Source of the DNA: Pedobacter sp.
Lineage (GTDB): Bacteria; Bacteroidota; Bacteroidia; Sphingobacteriales; Sphingobacteriaceae
Assembly: GCA_004211595.1 (NCBI GenBank)
Contig: SEDO01000005.1
Span: 1-64,000 of the forward strand
DNA length: 64,000 nt
Direction: 5' to 3'
Made by a program: the position numbers and the translations under genes. This document shows positions 8,543 through 17,476 of this stretch, one piece after another; positions within the stretch are counted from its first letter, which is position 1, and every line of letters begins with the position of its first letter. The notes beneath the pieces were generated by a model. That model ran no database searches and was not told the DNA's origin. It saw nothing but the letters and a program-made list of their open reading frames with translations.

Positions 8543-9484
8543 TTAGATTCTAAATAAATCACTAATCGAACCATGTTCATTTACATTAGCAATGGCTTTT
8601 GCAAATAATTTAGATGTACTCAACACTTTAATTTTTGAACTTTCTTGTTTTAATGGAATAGTATCGGTTACGATAATTTCATCCAATGCTGAGTTTTCTA
8701 TTGTTTCATAAGCCTTCCCAGATAATACAGCATGTGTACAGACTGCTCTTACACTATTTGCCCCATTTTCCATAATTAAGGCGGCCGCTTTTGCTAAGGT
8801 TCCGGCAGTATCACAGATATCATCTATAAGTACTACATCTTGCCCTTTCACCTCTCCAATAATTGACATAGATTCAATTTCATTGGCACGTTTACGACGT
8901 TTATCACAGATTATTACTTCTGCATTGAAAAACTTGGCAAAAGTACGAGCTCTATATGAACCACCCATATCTGGAGAAGCAATCGTTAAATTAGGTAAAT
9001 TCAAACTTTTGATATAGGGCACAAAAATTACAGAGCCATCTAAGTGATCTACAGGTATATCAAAAAAACCTTGAATTTGTGCAGCATGTAAATCCATCGT
9101 CATAATACGGTGAATACCAGCAGCTTTTAATAAGTTTGCAACTAATTTCGCCCCAATAGCAACTCTAGGCTTATCTTTACGGTCTTGACGAGCTAAACCA
9201 TAATAAGGAACCACGGCAGTTATATAATGTGCAGAAGCCCTTTTGGCAGCATCTACCATTAATAATAATTCTACTAAGTTGTCATTTGGTTGAAAAGTGG
9301 ATTGAACTAAAAACACATCACATCCTCGAATAGATTCATCAAAGGAAGGTTGAAATTCCCCGTCACTAAAGCGATTTAAGGTAATTTCACCGAGTGGCTT
9401 TCCGTATTGTTCAGCGATTTTACGCGCTAGATCTTCTGATCCAGAGCCAGCAAAAATCTTAACTGGGTTAAATTGCAATGGCAT
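8543..9484 (-). CDS. prs: Ribose-phosphate pyrophosphokinase (PRPP synthetase)
   Basis: The 313-aa enzyme makes PRPP from ribose 5-phosphate and ATP for nucleotide, histidine and NAD synthesis. The class I signature is intact: FSDGEFQPSFDESIRGCDVF near the N-terminus, the RQDRKDKPR catalytic loop, the DLHAAQIQGFFDIPVDHL metal/Pi region, and the PRPP-binding loop VVLIDDICDTAGTL. The length is normal. It lies between a terminator (9512-9544, after tRNA-Gln) and rplY; no obvious promoter separates that terminator from the ATG, so some readthrough from the tRNA unit is possible. Confidence 0.97.
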   Translation of the reverse strand: MPLQFNPVKIFAGSGSEDLARKIAEQYGKPLGEITLNRFSDGEFQPSFDESIRGCDVFLVQSTFQPNDNLVELLLMVDAAKRASAHYITAVVPYYGLARQDRKDKPRVAIGAKLVANLLKAAGIHRIMTMDLHAAQIQGFFDIPVDHLDGSVIFVPYIKSLNLPNLTIASPDMGGSYRARTFAKFFNAEVIICDKRRKRANEIESMSIIGEVKGQDVVLIDDICDTAGTLAKAAALIMENGANSVRAVCTHAVLSGKAYETIENSALDEIIVTDTIPLKQESSKIKVLSTSKLFAKAIANVNEHGSISDLFRI

Positions 9485-9511
9485 GGTTGGCGTATAGCAA
9501 TGTGTTTAAAT

Positions 9512-9544
9512 AAAAAACGGATTGACGTTTGTAGCGCAATCCGC
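9512..9544 (-). terminator. Intrinsic terminator after tRNA-Gln
   Basis: On the minus strand CGGATTG, a 12-nt loop and CAATCCG are followed by TTTTTTATTT. It begins about 7 bp after the tRNA 3' end and finishes 28 bp before prs. Confidence 0.8.
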
Positions 9545-9550
9545 AAAATG

Positions 9551-9621
9551 TTGTCCGACCTGGATTCGAACCAAGACAAACGGTACCAAAAACCGTTGTA
9601 CTACCCTTATACTATCGGACA
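9551..9621 (-). tRNA. tRNA-Gln (anticodon TTG)
   Basis: The 71-nt cloverleaf on the minus strand has acceptor arms TGTCCGA/TCGGACA with discriminator A, D-arm AGTATAAGGGTAGTACA, and anticodon stem ACGGT/ACCGT around loop TTTTGGT giving anticodon TTG. The T-arm is CTTGG-TTCGAAT-CCAGG. CCA is not encoded. The flanking promoter and terminator indicate a single-tRNA transcription unit. Confidence 0.95.
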
Positions 9622-9658
9622 ATCTCCTAATTCTTTACTTTCGTTCTGAATTGGAATG

Positions 9659-9688
9659 CAAATGTAGGCAAAATTTTAAATGGTGCAA
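9659..9688 (-). promoter_or_regulatory. Promoter of tRNA-Gln
   Basis: On the minus strand TTG (9686-9688), a 19-base spacer and TACATTTG (9659-9666) make a full match to the Bacteroidota promoter consensus. The box is 37 bp before the mature tRNA 5' end. Confidence 0.8.
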
Positions 9689-9879
9689 ATAGATTTTTAA
9701 AAAAAAATGAAAATTTAAAGCTAATTCATTGGTCTAGAACAAGAAATTTTGAGTTCTCAAATTTGCTTATTCTTAAAAAATGTTAAAGGCTTCAATAAAT
9801 AATGTTAAATTCAATCTAATTATTTATTTTCGGCAGCACATTAGGCCGCATGGCGTTTTAATAAAATAGCATTTCAAAA

Positions 9880-12800
9880 ATGATGAATTATAAAAAAGTA
9901 AATAATTTGATGGGTTGGCTATGTTTCTTTATAGCAACCATATCTTACACCCTAACCCTCGAACCTACTGTAAGTTTTTGGGATTGTGGAGAGTTCATTG
10001 CATCCGCATTGAAAATGCAGGTAGTTCATCAGCCCGGGGCACCCTTATTTTTAATGATTGAGCGCTTCTTTTCATTATTTGCTTTTGGAGACAATACCAA
10101 GGTAGCCTATTTCATGAACTTAGGATCTGCCATTGCTAGTGGAGCAACTATTTTATTTTTATTTTGGACCATTACTGCTTTAGCTAAAAAATTAATTGCA
10201 AAAACTGAGGCTGAGTTAAACACAGGAAAATTAATTGCTATCATGGGTGCTGGGGCTGTAGGTGCCTTAGCTTATACCTTTTCGGATAGTTTCTGGTTCT
10301 CAGCAGTGGAAGCAGAAGTATATGCCTTATCTTCCCTATTTACAGCTATAGTATTTTGGGCCATTTTAAAATGGGAAGCGGTTGCAGATGATCCACAATC
10401 TGATAAATGGTTATTATTCATTGCCTATATTATGGGGCTATCGATCGGTATTCACTTATTAAATTTATTAACGATTCCTGCGATTGCTTTTGTTTATTAT
10501 TTTAGAAAAGTTAAAAATCCAACGAATAAAGGTGTATTTAAAACTTTCCTTGTTGGGGTATTAATTTTAGCAATCATACAATATGGAATTATCCAATACT
10601 TAGTTTCATTAGGAGCTCATTTCGATTTATTCTTTGTAAATACTTTAGGATTAGGTTTTGGATCGGGGGTAATTGCATTTGCCATTATTTTGATTGCTTC
10701 TTTAGTATTTGGTATACGATATTCAATAAAAAAACAACACCGTGTATTAAATTTAGCCTTATTATCAGTTGTTTTAGTCATTTTTGGTTATACTTCTTTT
10801 GCGATGATTATCATCAGAGCACAGGCAAAACCTAATTTAAATAACTCTAACCCTGATAATGCCTTTTCTTTTTTAAGCTACTTAAATAGAGAACAATATG
10901 GAGACAGACCATTGTTATTTGGCCCAAATTACAATTCCATTCCACTTTATAAAGAGGACGGGAGCCGTCCGATAACCAAAGAAAAAGGAAAGGTTTATAG
11001 AAAAGGAGAATCTAAGTATGAAGTTGCAGGCTTAAGGACAAAAGATGTATATGCTCAAAATGCGGGTTTCCCAGATAGTTTAAGACGTTTACAAAAAGAA
11101 GTACTTTTCCCAAGAATGTATAGCGACGATAGTCGTCATGTAAATTATTATCAAGACATGATGAATTTATCGGACACAGATTTCCCAAGCTTCTTTACCA
11201 ATTTTGGATTCTTTTTAAAATATCAAACTGGCCTGATGTACATGCGTTATTTCATGTGGAATTTTGCGGGTCGGCAAAATGATTTGCATGGTCAGGGCAG
11301 TTTGTATGAAGGGCAATGGCTGAGTGGGGTTAAACCAATTGATGCCTTATTATTAGGAGATCAAAGTAATCTCCCTCCGACCATCAAAGAAAGTAATGCT
11401 TATAATAGATATTTCTTTTTACCTCTTATTATTGGTTTAATAGGTGCCTTCTGGCACTTTAAAAAGAATCAAAAAGATGCTGGGATTGTGGGCTTATTAT
11501 TTTTCTTTACAGGTTTAGCTATCGTAATTTATTTAAATCAAAAACCTTTAGAACCTAGAGAACGTGATTATGCTTATGTAGGATCTTTTTATGCCTTTGC
11601 TATTTGGATTGGAATTGGGGTATTAGCTATCACTGATTGGTTATCGAAAAAAGTCCAAGCAAAACAGGCGGCTATATTAGCAACCGCAGCCTGTATTTTA
11701 GCCGCTCCAGTATTGATGGCAGCCCAAGGCTGGGATGATCATGATCGTTCAGAGAAATGGCTTGCCAGAGATGTAGCCATAAATTACTTAGAATCATGTG
11801 CTCCAAATGCTATATTGTTTACTTATGGCGATAATGACACTTATCCTTTATGGTATGCGCAAGAAGTGGAAAATATCCGACCAGATGTGCGTTTAGTAAA
11901 CTTAAGTTTATTTGACACGGATTGGTATATAGACAATTTGCAACGTAAGGTACATGAATCAGAAGCACTCCCACTTTCCATGAAACCTGCTCAATATGTT
12001 TCAGGTGTGAGAGATGTGATGTATTTCCAAGATTATAAGATTGCAGAGCCAGTTGAACTTAAACAAATTGTAGATTTATTATTATCGGATGACGATGAAG
12101 ATAAAATGGCCTTGAGTAATAATACGAAAGTTAATTTTACCCCAACTTTAAATTTTAAATTGTCTGTAAATCCTTCCGAAGCTATTAAAAACGGAGCTGT
12201 GCCAGCCGCTGATTCGGCGCGAATTGCTACTGAAGTGGTTTGGAAATTTAATAAAAACTATATCACTAAAGGAAATTTAGCATTATTAGATATTCTAGCA
12301 CATAATAATTGGAAAAGACCGGTATATTTTTGTACAACGGTACCATCTGATCAATACATTGGTTTAGATAACTATTTATACAATGAAGGTATGGCTTATC
12401 GACTTATGCCTTACAAAGTTTCAGCTCAAGAAGATGAAACTAATCGCTTGAATACAGCTCCTATGTATGAAAATGTGATGAATAAATTCAAATGGGGTAA
12501 TATTAAATCTGCTAAATATCTAGATTTACAATCCCAAGATGATCTTTCAATCTTTAATAATTTGTTTACAGATTTAGCTAGAGCTCTAATTTTAGAAGGT
12601 AAAACTGTTGAAGCTAAAAAAGTAATGGAAAGAAGAGAGCAAGTTATTCCAGATAAACTTTATAGTATGCGTACCTTGATGAGCGTACCGAATATTATCG
12701 AGAATTTATATCTCTTAGGAGAAACTGAAAAAGCAAATGCACAAATCCGCAAAGCTGCAGATTTTGTTCGTAAAGAAGTAAATTACCTCGCCGACGTTTC

Positions 12801-12981
12801 TAAAAGTAAAAATACCTTGGTAGGTGGTCAAAATGTTCAAATTGCTCTTATCTACGGATTAGATCATATGAAAAAGATTGCAGAAGAGCATAAGCAAACG
12901 AAAATTGCAAAAGAATTAGATGATACATTCGGTGCTTTATATGATAGATTTTCACAGTATTTCGGTCCTCGTCCACAATAA
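9880..12981 (+). CDS. GT117-type (DUF2723/TMEM260-like) multi-pass membrane glycosyltransferase
   Basis: The 1033-aa protein has about 10-12 transmembrane helices in its N-terminal half (roughly residues 12-320 and 510-620) and a large soluble C-terminal half. The start of the DUF2723 domain carries WDCGEF (34-39) followed by HQPGAPLFLM, the acidic loop typical of GT-C mannosyltransferases. The animal relative TMEM260 is a protein O-mannosyltransferase (family knowledge), so this one probably transfers a sugar onto extracytoplasmic proteins; Bacteroidota are known for general O-glycosylation. The soluble part contains REPRDYAYVGSFYAFAIWIG-type and TYGDNDTYPLWYAQEVENIRPDV-type conserved blocks and ends in a TPR-like helical region. 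It is monocistronic or followed closely by the YceI gene. Confidence 0.85.
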   Translation: MMNYKKVNNLMGWLCFFIATISYTLTLEPTVSFWDCGEFIASALKMQVVHQPGAPLFLMIERFFSLFAFGDNTKVAYFMNLGSAIASGATILFLFWTITALAKKLIAKTEAELNTGKLIAIMGAGAVGALAYTFSDSFWFSAVEAEVYALSSLFTAIVFWAILKWEAVADDPQSDKWLLFIAYIMGLSIGIHLLNLLTIPAIAFVYYFRKVKNPTNKGVFKTFLVGVLILAIIQYGIIQYLVSLGAHFDLFFVNTLGLGFGSGVIAFAIILIASLVFGIRYSIKKQHRVLNLALLSVVLVIFGYTSFAMIIIRAQAKPNLNNSNPDNAFSFLSYLNREQYGDRPLLFGPNYNSIPLYKEDGSRPITKEKGKVYRKGESKYEVAGLRTKDVYAQNAGFPDSLRRLQKEVLFPRMYSDDSRHVNYYQDMMNLSDTDFPSFFTNFGFFLKYQTGLMYMRYFMWNFAGRQNDLHGQGSLYEGQWLSGVKPIDALLLGDQSNLPPTIKESNAYNRYFFLPLIIGLIGAFWHFKKNQKDAGIVGLLFFFTGLAIVIYLNQKPLEPRERDYAYVGSFYAFAIWIGIGVLAITDWLSKKVQAKQAAILATAACILAAPVLMAAQGWDDHDRSEKWLARDVAINYLESCAPNAILFTYGDNDTYPLWYAQEVENIRPDVRLVNLSLFDTDWYIDNLQRKVHESEALPLSMKPAQYVSGVRDVMYFQDYKIAEPVELKQIVDLLLSDDDEDKMALSNNTKVNFTPTLNFKLSVNPSEAIKNGAVPAADSARIATEVVWKFNKNYITKGNLALLDILAHNNWKRPVYFCTTVPSDQYIGLDNYLYNEGMAYRLMPYKVSAQEDETNRLNTAPMYENVMNKFKWGNIKSAKYLDLQSQDDLSIFNNLFTDLARALILEGKTVEAKKVMERREQVIPDKLYSMRTLMSVPNIIENLYLLGETEKANAQIRKAADFVRKEVNYLADVSKSKNTLVGGQNVQIALIYGLDHMKKIAEEHKQTKIAKELDDTFGALYDRFSQYFGPRPQ

Positions 12982-13053
12982 TTTGAAAAACTTATCATAG
13001 ATCAATAAAACTCACAGGAGTAAACTTTAAATTTGAAAAAAATTACAAAAAAT

Positions 13054-13641
13054 ATGAAATTAAAACACAGCTTGATGTTAGGATTTGCTGCTTTAGCAAG
13101 TTTTTTTTTAGTGGCTTTTGCGCCTAAAAATGATATTTATAATGTTGACTTATCAAAATCAAGTATTACTTGGGTAGGTAAAAAAGTAGGTGGTGGCCAT
13201 AATGGTACTGTAGATTTAGCTTCTGGTAATTTAGCTTTTAATGGTAAAAAATTAGTTGGAGGAGGTTTTATTGCTGATATGACAACTATAAAAGATGCCG
13301 ATAAAAGTGCAGGCTTAGAAAGACACTTAAAAAACCAAGATTTTTTTGGGGTAGATAAACATCCTCAGGCAAAATTTACTATAACGAAAATTGAAGGTTC
13401 AGGAGCCACTGTTAAAATTACTGGTGATTTAAATATAAAAGGCATTTCTAAGCCAGTTACTTTTCCTGCAACTTTAACATGGAATGCTGACAAAACAGTT
13501 ACTGCAGTAGCAGAGAATATAGAGATAGACCGTACTAAATATGGAATTGAATATCGTTCTAAATCAATCTTTGCGAATATTGGCGACAATTTTATTCACG
13601 ATAACTTTACAATTTCTGTCAAGTTAGTAGCTAGGAAATAA
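13054..13641 (+). CDS. YceI-family secreted lipid-binding-like protein
   Basis: The 195-aa mature region is a YceI lipocalin-like barrel (YNVDLSKSSITWVGKKVGGGHNGTVDL, LKNQDFFGVDKHPQAKFTITKIEG, VTFPATLTW, the last strand HDNFTISVKLVA). Relatives bind polyisoprenoids. The ORF track starts at a TTG (13033); the ATG at 13054 begins a clean signal peptide (MKLKHSLMLGFAALASFFLVAFA), so I chose it. It follows the GT117 gene by about 70 bp and has its own strong terminator. A link between the two products is suggested only by position. Confidence 0.92.
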   Translation: MKLKHSLMLGFAALASFFLVAFAPKNDIYNVDLSKSSITWVGKKVGGGHNGTVDLASGNLAFNGKKLVGGGFIADMTTIKDADKSAGLERHLKNQDFFGVDKHPQAKFTITKIEGSGATVKITGDLNIKGISKPVTFPATLTWNADKTVTAVAENIEIDRTKYGIEYRSKSIFANIGDNFIHDNFTISVKLVARK

Positions 13642-13653
13642 GCATTTAACAAA

Positions 13654-13691
13654 ACAAAAAAGGTGTCCTAGCAAAATGACACCTTTTTTGT
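13654..13691 (+). terminator. Intrinsic terminator after the YceI gene
   Basis: CAAAAAAGGTGTC, a short loop, GACACCTTTTTTG: a strong stem extended by an A/T-tract, so it could work in both directions. Confidence 0.9.
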
Positions 13692-13702
13692 TTTGCTGTT
13701 AT

Positions 13703-13733
13703 TTGCGTTTATAAAATGCAAATCTTACCTTTA
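13703..13733 (+). promoter_or_regulatory. Probable promoter of the response regulator at 13776
   Basis: TTG (13703-13705), a 20-base spacer, then TACCTTTA (13726-13733), one base off TAnnTTTG. It lies 42 bp before the start codon and directly after the YceI terminator. Confidence 0.45.
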
Positions 13734-13775
13734 AAGAAAATAGGCGCAAAATTTGCTTTTAAATAAAAATCAAAA

Positions 13776-14174
13776 ATGCAAGAAAAAAAATTGCAATTAC
13801 TAGTTATAGATGATGACGATATCAATATTTTCATAATCCGAAAAATAGTTGAAAAAACTGGCGTGCCTATCGAAATGGTTTCCCGAAATAACGGACAACA
13901 AGCTATTGACTATTTAAAAGATGCCATTGCAAGTCAATTAGATCTACCTCAACTTGTATTAATAGATATTAATATGCCGGTTATGAATGGCTGGGAGTTT
14001 ATTGAAGCTTATCAGGATTTAAATATAGAACAACCTGTTAATATGTATATCTTGTCGTCTTCAGTATATGAAAATGACATCGAGAAAACGAAAACTTACC
14101 CCTTAGTAAAAGGCTTTATTTCAAAACCCCTCTCCATGGAAAGATTAAATGAATTAATCAATCTTTTGAAGTAA
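13776..14174 (+). CDS. Single-domain response regulator
   Basis: The 132-aa receiver domain only: acidic residues in VIDDDDIN (about 10-17), phospho-acceptor Asp in VLIDINMPVMNGWEF, the Ser switch in YILSSSV and the conserved Lys in GFISKPLSMERL. The IDDDDINIFI and NMPVMNGWEF wording is typical of the orphan receivers abundant in Bacteroidota. No kinase is adjacent. Its last 21 bp overlap the 3' end of the convergent MBL-fold gene. Confidence 0.92.
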   Translation: MQEKKLQLLVIDDDDINIFIIRKIVEKTGVPIEMVSRNNGQQAIDYLKDAIASQLDLPQLVLIDINMPVMNGWEFIEAYQDLNIEQPVNMYILSSSVYENDIEKTKTYPLVKGFISKPLSMERLNELINLLK

Positions 14175-14969
14175 AAACTTATCCCCTTCTTTTCCTATAT
14201 GGGCTTGCGACATCGTTTTCGCATGATAGAATAAACATTTCCAGTTTTCTGAAATTGCACGTTGAGCAAATTTTTCCCGTAGTTCCATAGCTAATCGACC
14301 ATCATAATCATATTTAGCAATAAATTTTCTTAAAATTTCCTCAGGTTCTGGCCAAACGTCTCCTCCAAAAAATATCGGATTAGTAAGTTGTTCATTTTGT
14401 GAAGCATTAGTAGAATCTGGTAAGCTTCCTAACAAATACACTATATGATTAGGGCAATGTGCGCCGGTAAACTCATAGTGAATGCCAGGTAAATACTCTC
14501 CTGAGCCCTCTATAAAATCCAGGCTGGCATTTCGTTGTAAGTAATCTAAAATTTCACGATCGTATGAGCGAGATTGGCTCGAGTAAGCAGCTTCCCATTC
14601 TCCCCTATTTATCACATATGTAGCTTGAGGAAAACTAAGTTCTATTTTATCACCATGGCGATGAACCATTCCCCCAGCATGATCAAAATGTAAATGGGAC
14701 ATTAATATATAATCTACTTCGTCGGGATTAAATCCAGCCCTCCGGATATTTTGATGAAGGATTAAAGCACCCGAATCATCAGAAAATCCTAAGCCCGTAT
14801 CTAATAACAATAATTTAGACCCAAACTTTACTAAGAAGGGTTGAACATGTACGAATAAGGACGCAGGACGATCTTTAGCTTGGTGAATTTTTGGATCAAA
14901 AGGAATAAATTTCTTTGACGCATCTACTGAATAAGAGCCTTCATATAATGTATAAACCTGCACATCCAT
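14154..14969 (-). CDS. MBL-fold metallo-hydrolase
   Basis: The 271-aa metallo-beta-lactamase fold hydrolase has its metal motif in MSHLHFDHAGG (HxHxDH), a later ligand in GAHCPNH and the bridging Asp in FFGGDVWP. It resembles the quorum-lactonase/AttM-like branch in layout (LLLDTGLGF, then HLHFDHAGG), but the substrate cannot be told. The ORF track starts at 14984; the second Met (14969) gives MDVQVYTLYEGSYSV, where family similarity begins, so I prefer it with moderate certainty. It has no signal peptide and is convergent with, and overlaps by 21 bp, the response regulator. Confidence 0.85.
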   Translation of the reverse strand: MDVQVYTLYEGSYSVDASKKFIPFDPKIHQAKDRPASLFVHVQPFLVKFGSKLLLLDTGLGFSDDSGALILHQNIRRAGFNPDEVDYILMSHLHFDHAGGMVHRHGDKIELSFPQATYVINRGEWEAAYSSQSRSYDREILDYLQRNASLDFIEGSGEYLPGIHYEFTGAHCPNHIVYLLGSLPDSTNASQNEQLTNPIFFGGDVWPEPEEILRKFIAKYDYDGRLAMELREKFAQRAISENWKCLFYHAKTMSQAHIGKEGDKFLLQKID

Positions 14970-15007
14970 AATACTTCCAAGCATTTTTTAATATATTTAC
15001 GAAATCA

Positions 15008-16711
15008 ATGACAAAGATAGAAAAAAGATGGGTGCTTAAAGAGCCGGCCGAGCAATCTCTAGTTGAAAAATTGCAAGCTGAACTAAAAATAGAGCCTTCA
15101 TTATGTGCTCTTTTAGTACAAAGAAATATACATTCTTTTGATTCCGCAAGAGATTTTTTTAGACCGCAGATAGGCCATTTACATGATCCTTTTTTAATGA
15201 AAGGTATGGAACAGGCGGTAATACGTATAAAAGAGGCTCTTGAAAAAAACCAAAGAATACTTATTTACGGTGATTATGATGTTGATGGCACTACTTCGGT
15301 AGCTTTAATGTATCAATTTTTAAATCAATTTACTACAAATTTACTTTACTATATTCCAGATCGTCATGCAGAAGGTTATGGAATTTCTGAACAAGGGATT
15401 CAATTTGCGGCAGTCCAAAATTGTCATTTGATAATAGCATTAGATTGTGGAATTAGATCGGTAGATAAAGTAGCTTTAGCAAGTTCATTAGGCATAGATT
15501 TTATAATAGCTGATCATCATTTACCGGGTCAGGAAATTCCAGCTGCAATAGCGGTTTTAGACCCGAAGCAGACAGACTGCGCATATCCCTTTAAAGAGCT
15601 TTCAGGTTGTGGCATTGGCTTTAAAATAGCCCAAGCCTTTGCTATTTTAGAAAACTTAACCGAAGATACTTATTTACAATATTTGGATTTGGTAGCTTTG
15701 AGTATTGGGGCAGATTTAGTTGCCATGCAAGACGAAAACCGCATCTTAGCTCATTATGGATTAAAAAAAATAAACACTTCTCCATGCCCAGGTATACGTG
15801 TTTTAATAGAACAATCAGGGCGAAGTTTACCTCTTTCAATGAGTGATGTAGTTTTTCAATTGGCGCCTCCTATTAATGCTGCTGGTAGAATGGGGCATGC
15901 CTTAGATGCCTTAGCTTTACTCTTGTCAAATTCACAGGATGCCCAACAAAAAGCATCTAAAATATTAAATCAGAATACTCAAAGGAAAGAGGATGATCAA
16001 GAAATTACAGCTGCTGCTTTAAGTTTAATTGAACATGCCGAAGATTTTACGCAGAAAAAAACTACTGTTGTATACCATGAGTCATGGAACAAAGGTATAA
16101 TAGGTATCGTAGCTTCTCGGTTAACCGAAACTTATTACCGACCCACAGTCGTATTAACTGCTTCAAACGGTAAGTATACCGGTTCTGCACGTTCTGTAAT
16201 AGGATTTGATTTATATGAGGCTTTAGTTGGCTGTGCGGATTTACTAGAACAATTTGGAGGACATAAATTTGCAGCAGGATTAACCCTTGCTCCAGAAAAC
16301 TTAAATGCCTTTGCAAACCGCTTTGAAGAAGTGGTTAGTAACTCCATAAATCCACACTTACTATTGCCTGAAATCCATATAGACCTCTGCCTTATTCTAA
16401 ATCAAATTGACGCCAAATTTTATAGGATTTTAACTCAAATGGGGCCCTTTGGTCCAGAGCACACTTGTCCATTGTTTATGAGTACCGACTTGGTTTTAGC
16501 AGAAAAACCTCAAATATTAGGTAATAAACATTTAAAATTAAAGGTAAAACAACAAAATTCCATTATTTTTGATGTGATTGCATTTGGACAAGCTGGGGAA
16601 TACCAACAGCTATGTCATGCGAATTCCTTTTCTATGTGTTATCAGATTGAAGAAAATATTTGGCGAAATAAAAGTACCTTACAATTAAATGCTAAAGCTT
16701 TTAAGTTTTAA
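15008..16711 (+). CDS. recJ: Single-stranded-DNA-specific exonuclease RecJ
   Basis: The 567-aa 5'-3' ssDNA exonuclease acts in recombination and mismatch/base-excision repair. DHH-family motifs: YGDYDVDGTTS (about 87-97), IALDCGIRS, ADHHLPG and LVALSIGADLVAM; the DHHA1 part carries WNKGIIGIVASRL, GSARSV and FGGHKFAAGLTL. The C-terminal OB-like domain is present, and the length fits the family. It heads a probable run recJ-lptB-GH3 with gaps of 24 and 6 bp. A TATATTTA element lies 8 bp before the ATG and may be a degenerate -7 box. Confidence 0.96.
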   Translation: MTKIEKRWVLKEPAEQSLVEKLQAELKIEPSLCALLVQRNIHSFDSARDFFRPQIGHLHDPFLMKGMEQAVIRIKEALEKNQRILIYGDYDVDGTTSVALMYQFLNQFTTNLLYYIPDRHAEGYGISEQGIQFAAVQNCHLIIALDCGIRSVDKVALASSLGIDFIIADHHLPGQEIPAAIAVLDPKQTDCAYPFKELSGCGIGFKIAQAFAILENLTEDTYLQYLDLVALSIGADLVAMQDENRILAHYGLKKINTSPCPGIRVLIEQSGRSLPLSMSDVVFQLAPPINAAGRMGHALDALALLLSNSQDAQQKASKILNQNTQRKEDDQEITAAALSLIEHAEDFTQKKTTVVYHESWNKGIIGIVASRLTETYYRPTVVLTASNGKYTGSARSVIGFDLYEALVGCADLLEQFGGHKFAAGLTLAPENLNAFANRFEEVVSNSINPHLLLPEIHIDLCLILNQIDAKFYRILTQMGPFGPEHTCPLFMSTDLVLAEKPQILGNKHLKLKVKQQNSIIFDVIAFGQAGEYQQLCHANSFSMCYQIEENIWRNKSTLQLNAKAFKF

Positions 16712-16735
16712 GCAAAAAATATAAATTGCAGACGC

Positions 16736-17470
16736 ATGATATTAAAAGCCGAACACCTGGTTAAAAAATACAAACAAAGAGTCGTAGTAAATGATGTTTC
16801 ATTTGAAGTATCACAAGGGGAGATTGTGGGATTATTAGGCCCCAATGGCGCTGGTAAAACTACATCTTTTTATATGATTGTAGGTCTGATTAAACCCAAT
16901 GAAGGTACGATTTTATTAGATGGCCAGGATATTACCACCGATGCCATGTATAAAAGAGCCCAAAAAGGAATTGGGTATTTGGCCCAAGAAGCTAGTGTAT
17001 TCAGAAAACTTTCAGTAGAAGATAATATCAAGGCTATTTTAGAAATGACTAATTTATCTAAGGCAGAACAAAAAGATAAATTAGAAGAACTTATCAATGA
17101 GTTTAGTTTGCATAAAGTACGCAAAAGCAATGGAGATTTATTATCTGGGGGAGAAAGAAGGCGTACTGAAATCGCTAGAGCATTAGCCGCCAATCCTAAT
17201 TTTATTTTATTAGATGAACCATTTGCAGGGGTAGATCCGATTGCCGTGGAAGAAATTCAAAGTATTGTAGCTAAGTTAAAGCATAAAAATATTGGGATAT
17301 TAATAACAGATCATAATGTTCAAGAAACCTTATCTATTACGGATAGAGCCTATTTGCTATTTGAAGGAAAAATCTTAGAATCTGGAACACCTGAAGTTCT
17401 AGCTGCCAATGAAATGGTTAGAAAAGTCTATTTAGGTTCGAATTTTGAATTAAAAAGAAAAAAACTATAA
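16736..17470 (+). CDS. lptB: LPS-export ABC transporter ATP-binding protein
   Basis: The 244-aa ATPase of the Lpt machine powers extraction of LPS from the inner membrane. Walker [18 protein letters not shown], the Q-loop region [18 protein letters not shown], signature [17 protein letters not shown] and Walker [20 protein letters not shown] are all intact and match LptB more closely than other ABC proteins (the [12 protein letters not shown] block is characteristic). The LptF/G permeases are not in the window; the OstA-like protein at 46617 may be part of the same pathway. It is likely cotranscribed with recJ upstream and the GH3-type gene downstream. Confidence 0.94.
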   Translation: MILKAEHLVKKYKQRVVVNDVSFEVSQGEIVGLLGPNGAGKTTSFYMIVGLIKPNEGTILLDGQDITTDAMYKRAQKGIGYLAQEASVFRKLSVEDNIKAILEMTNLSKAEQKDKLEELINEFSLHKVRKSNGDLLSGGERRRTEIARALAANPNFILLDEPFAGVDPIAVEEIQSIVAKLKHKNIGILITDHNVQETLSITDRAYLLFEGKILESGTPEVLAANEMVRKVYLGSNFELKRKKL

Positions 17471-17476
17471 CATTTT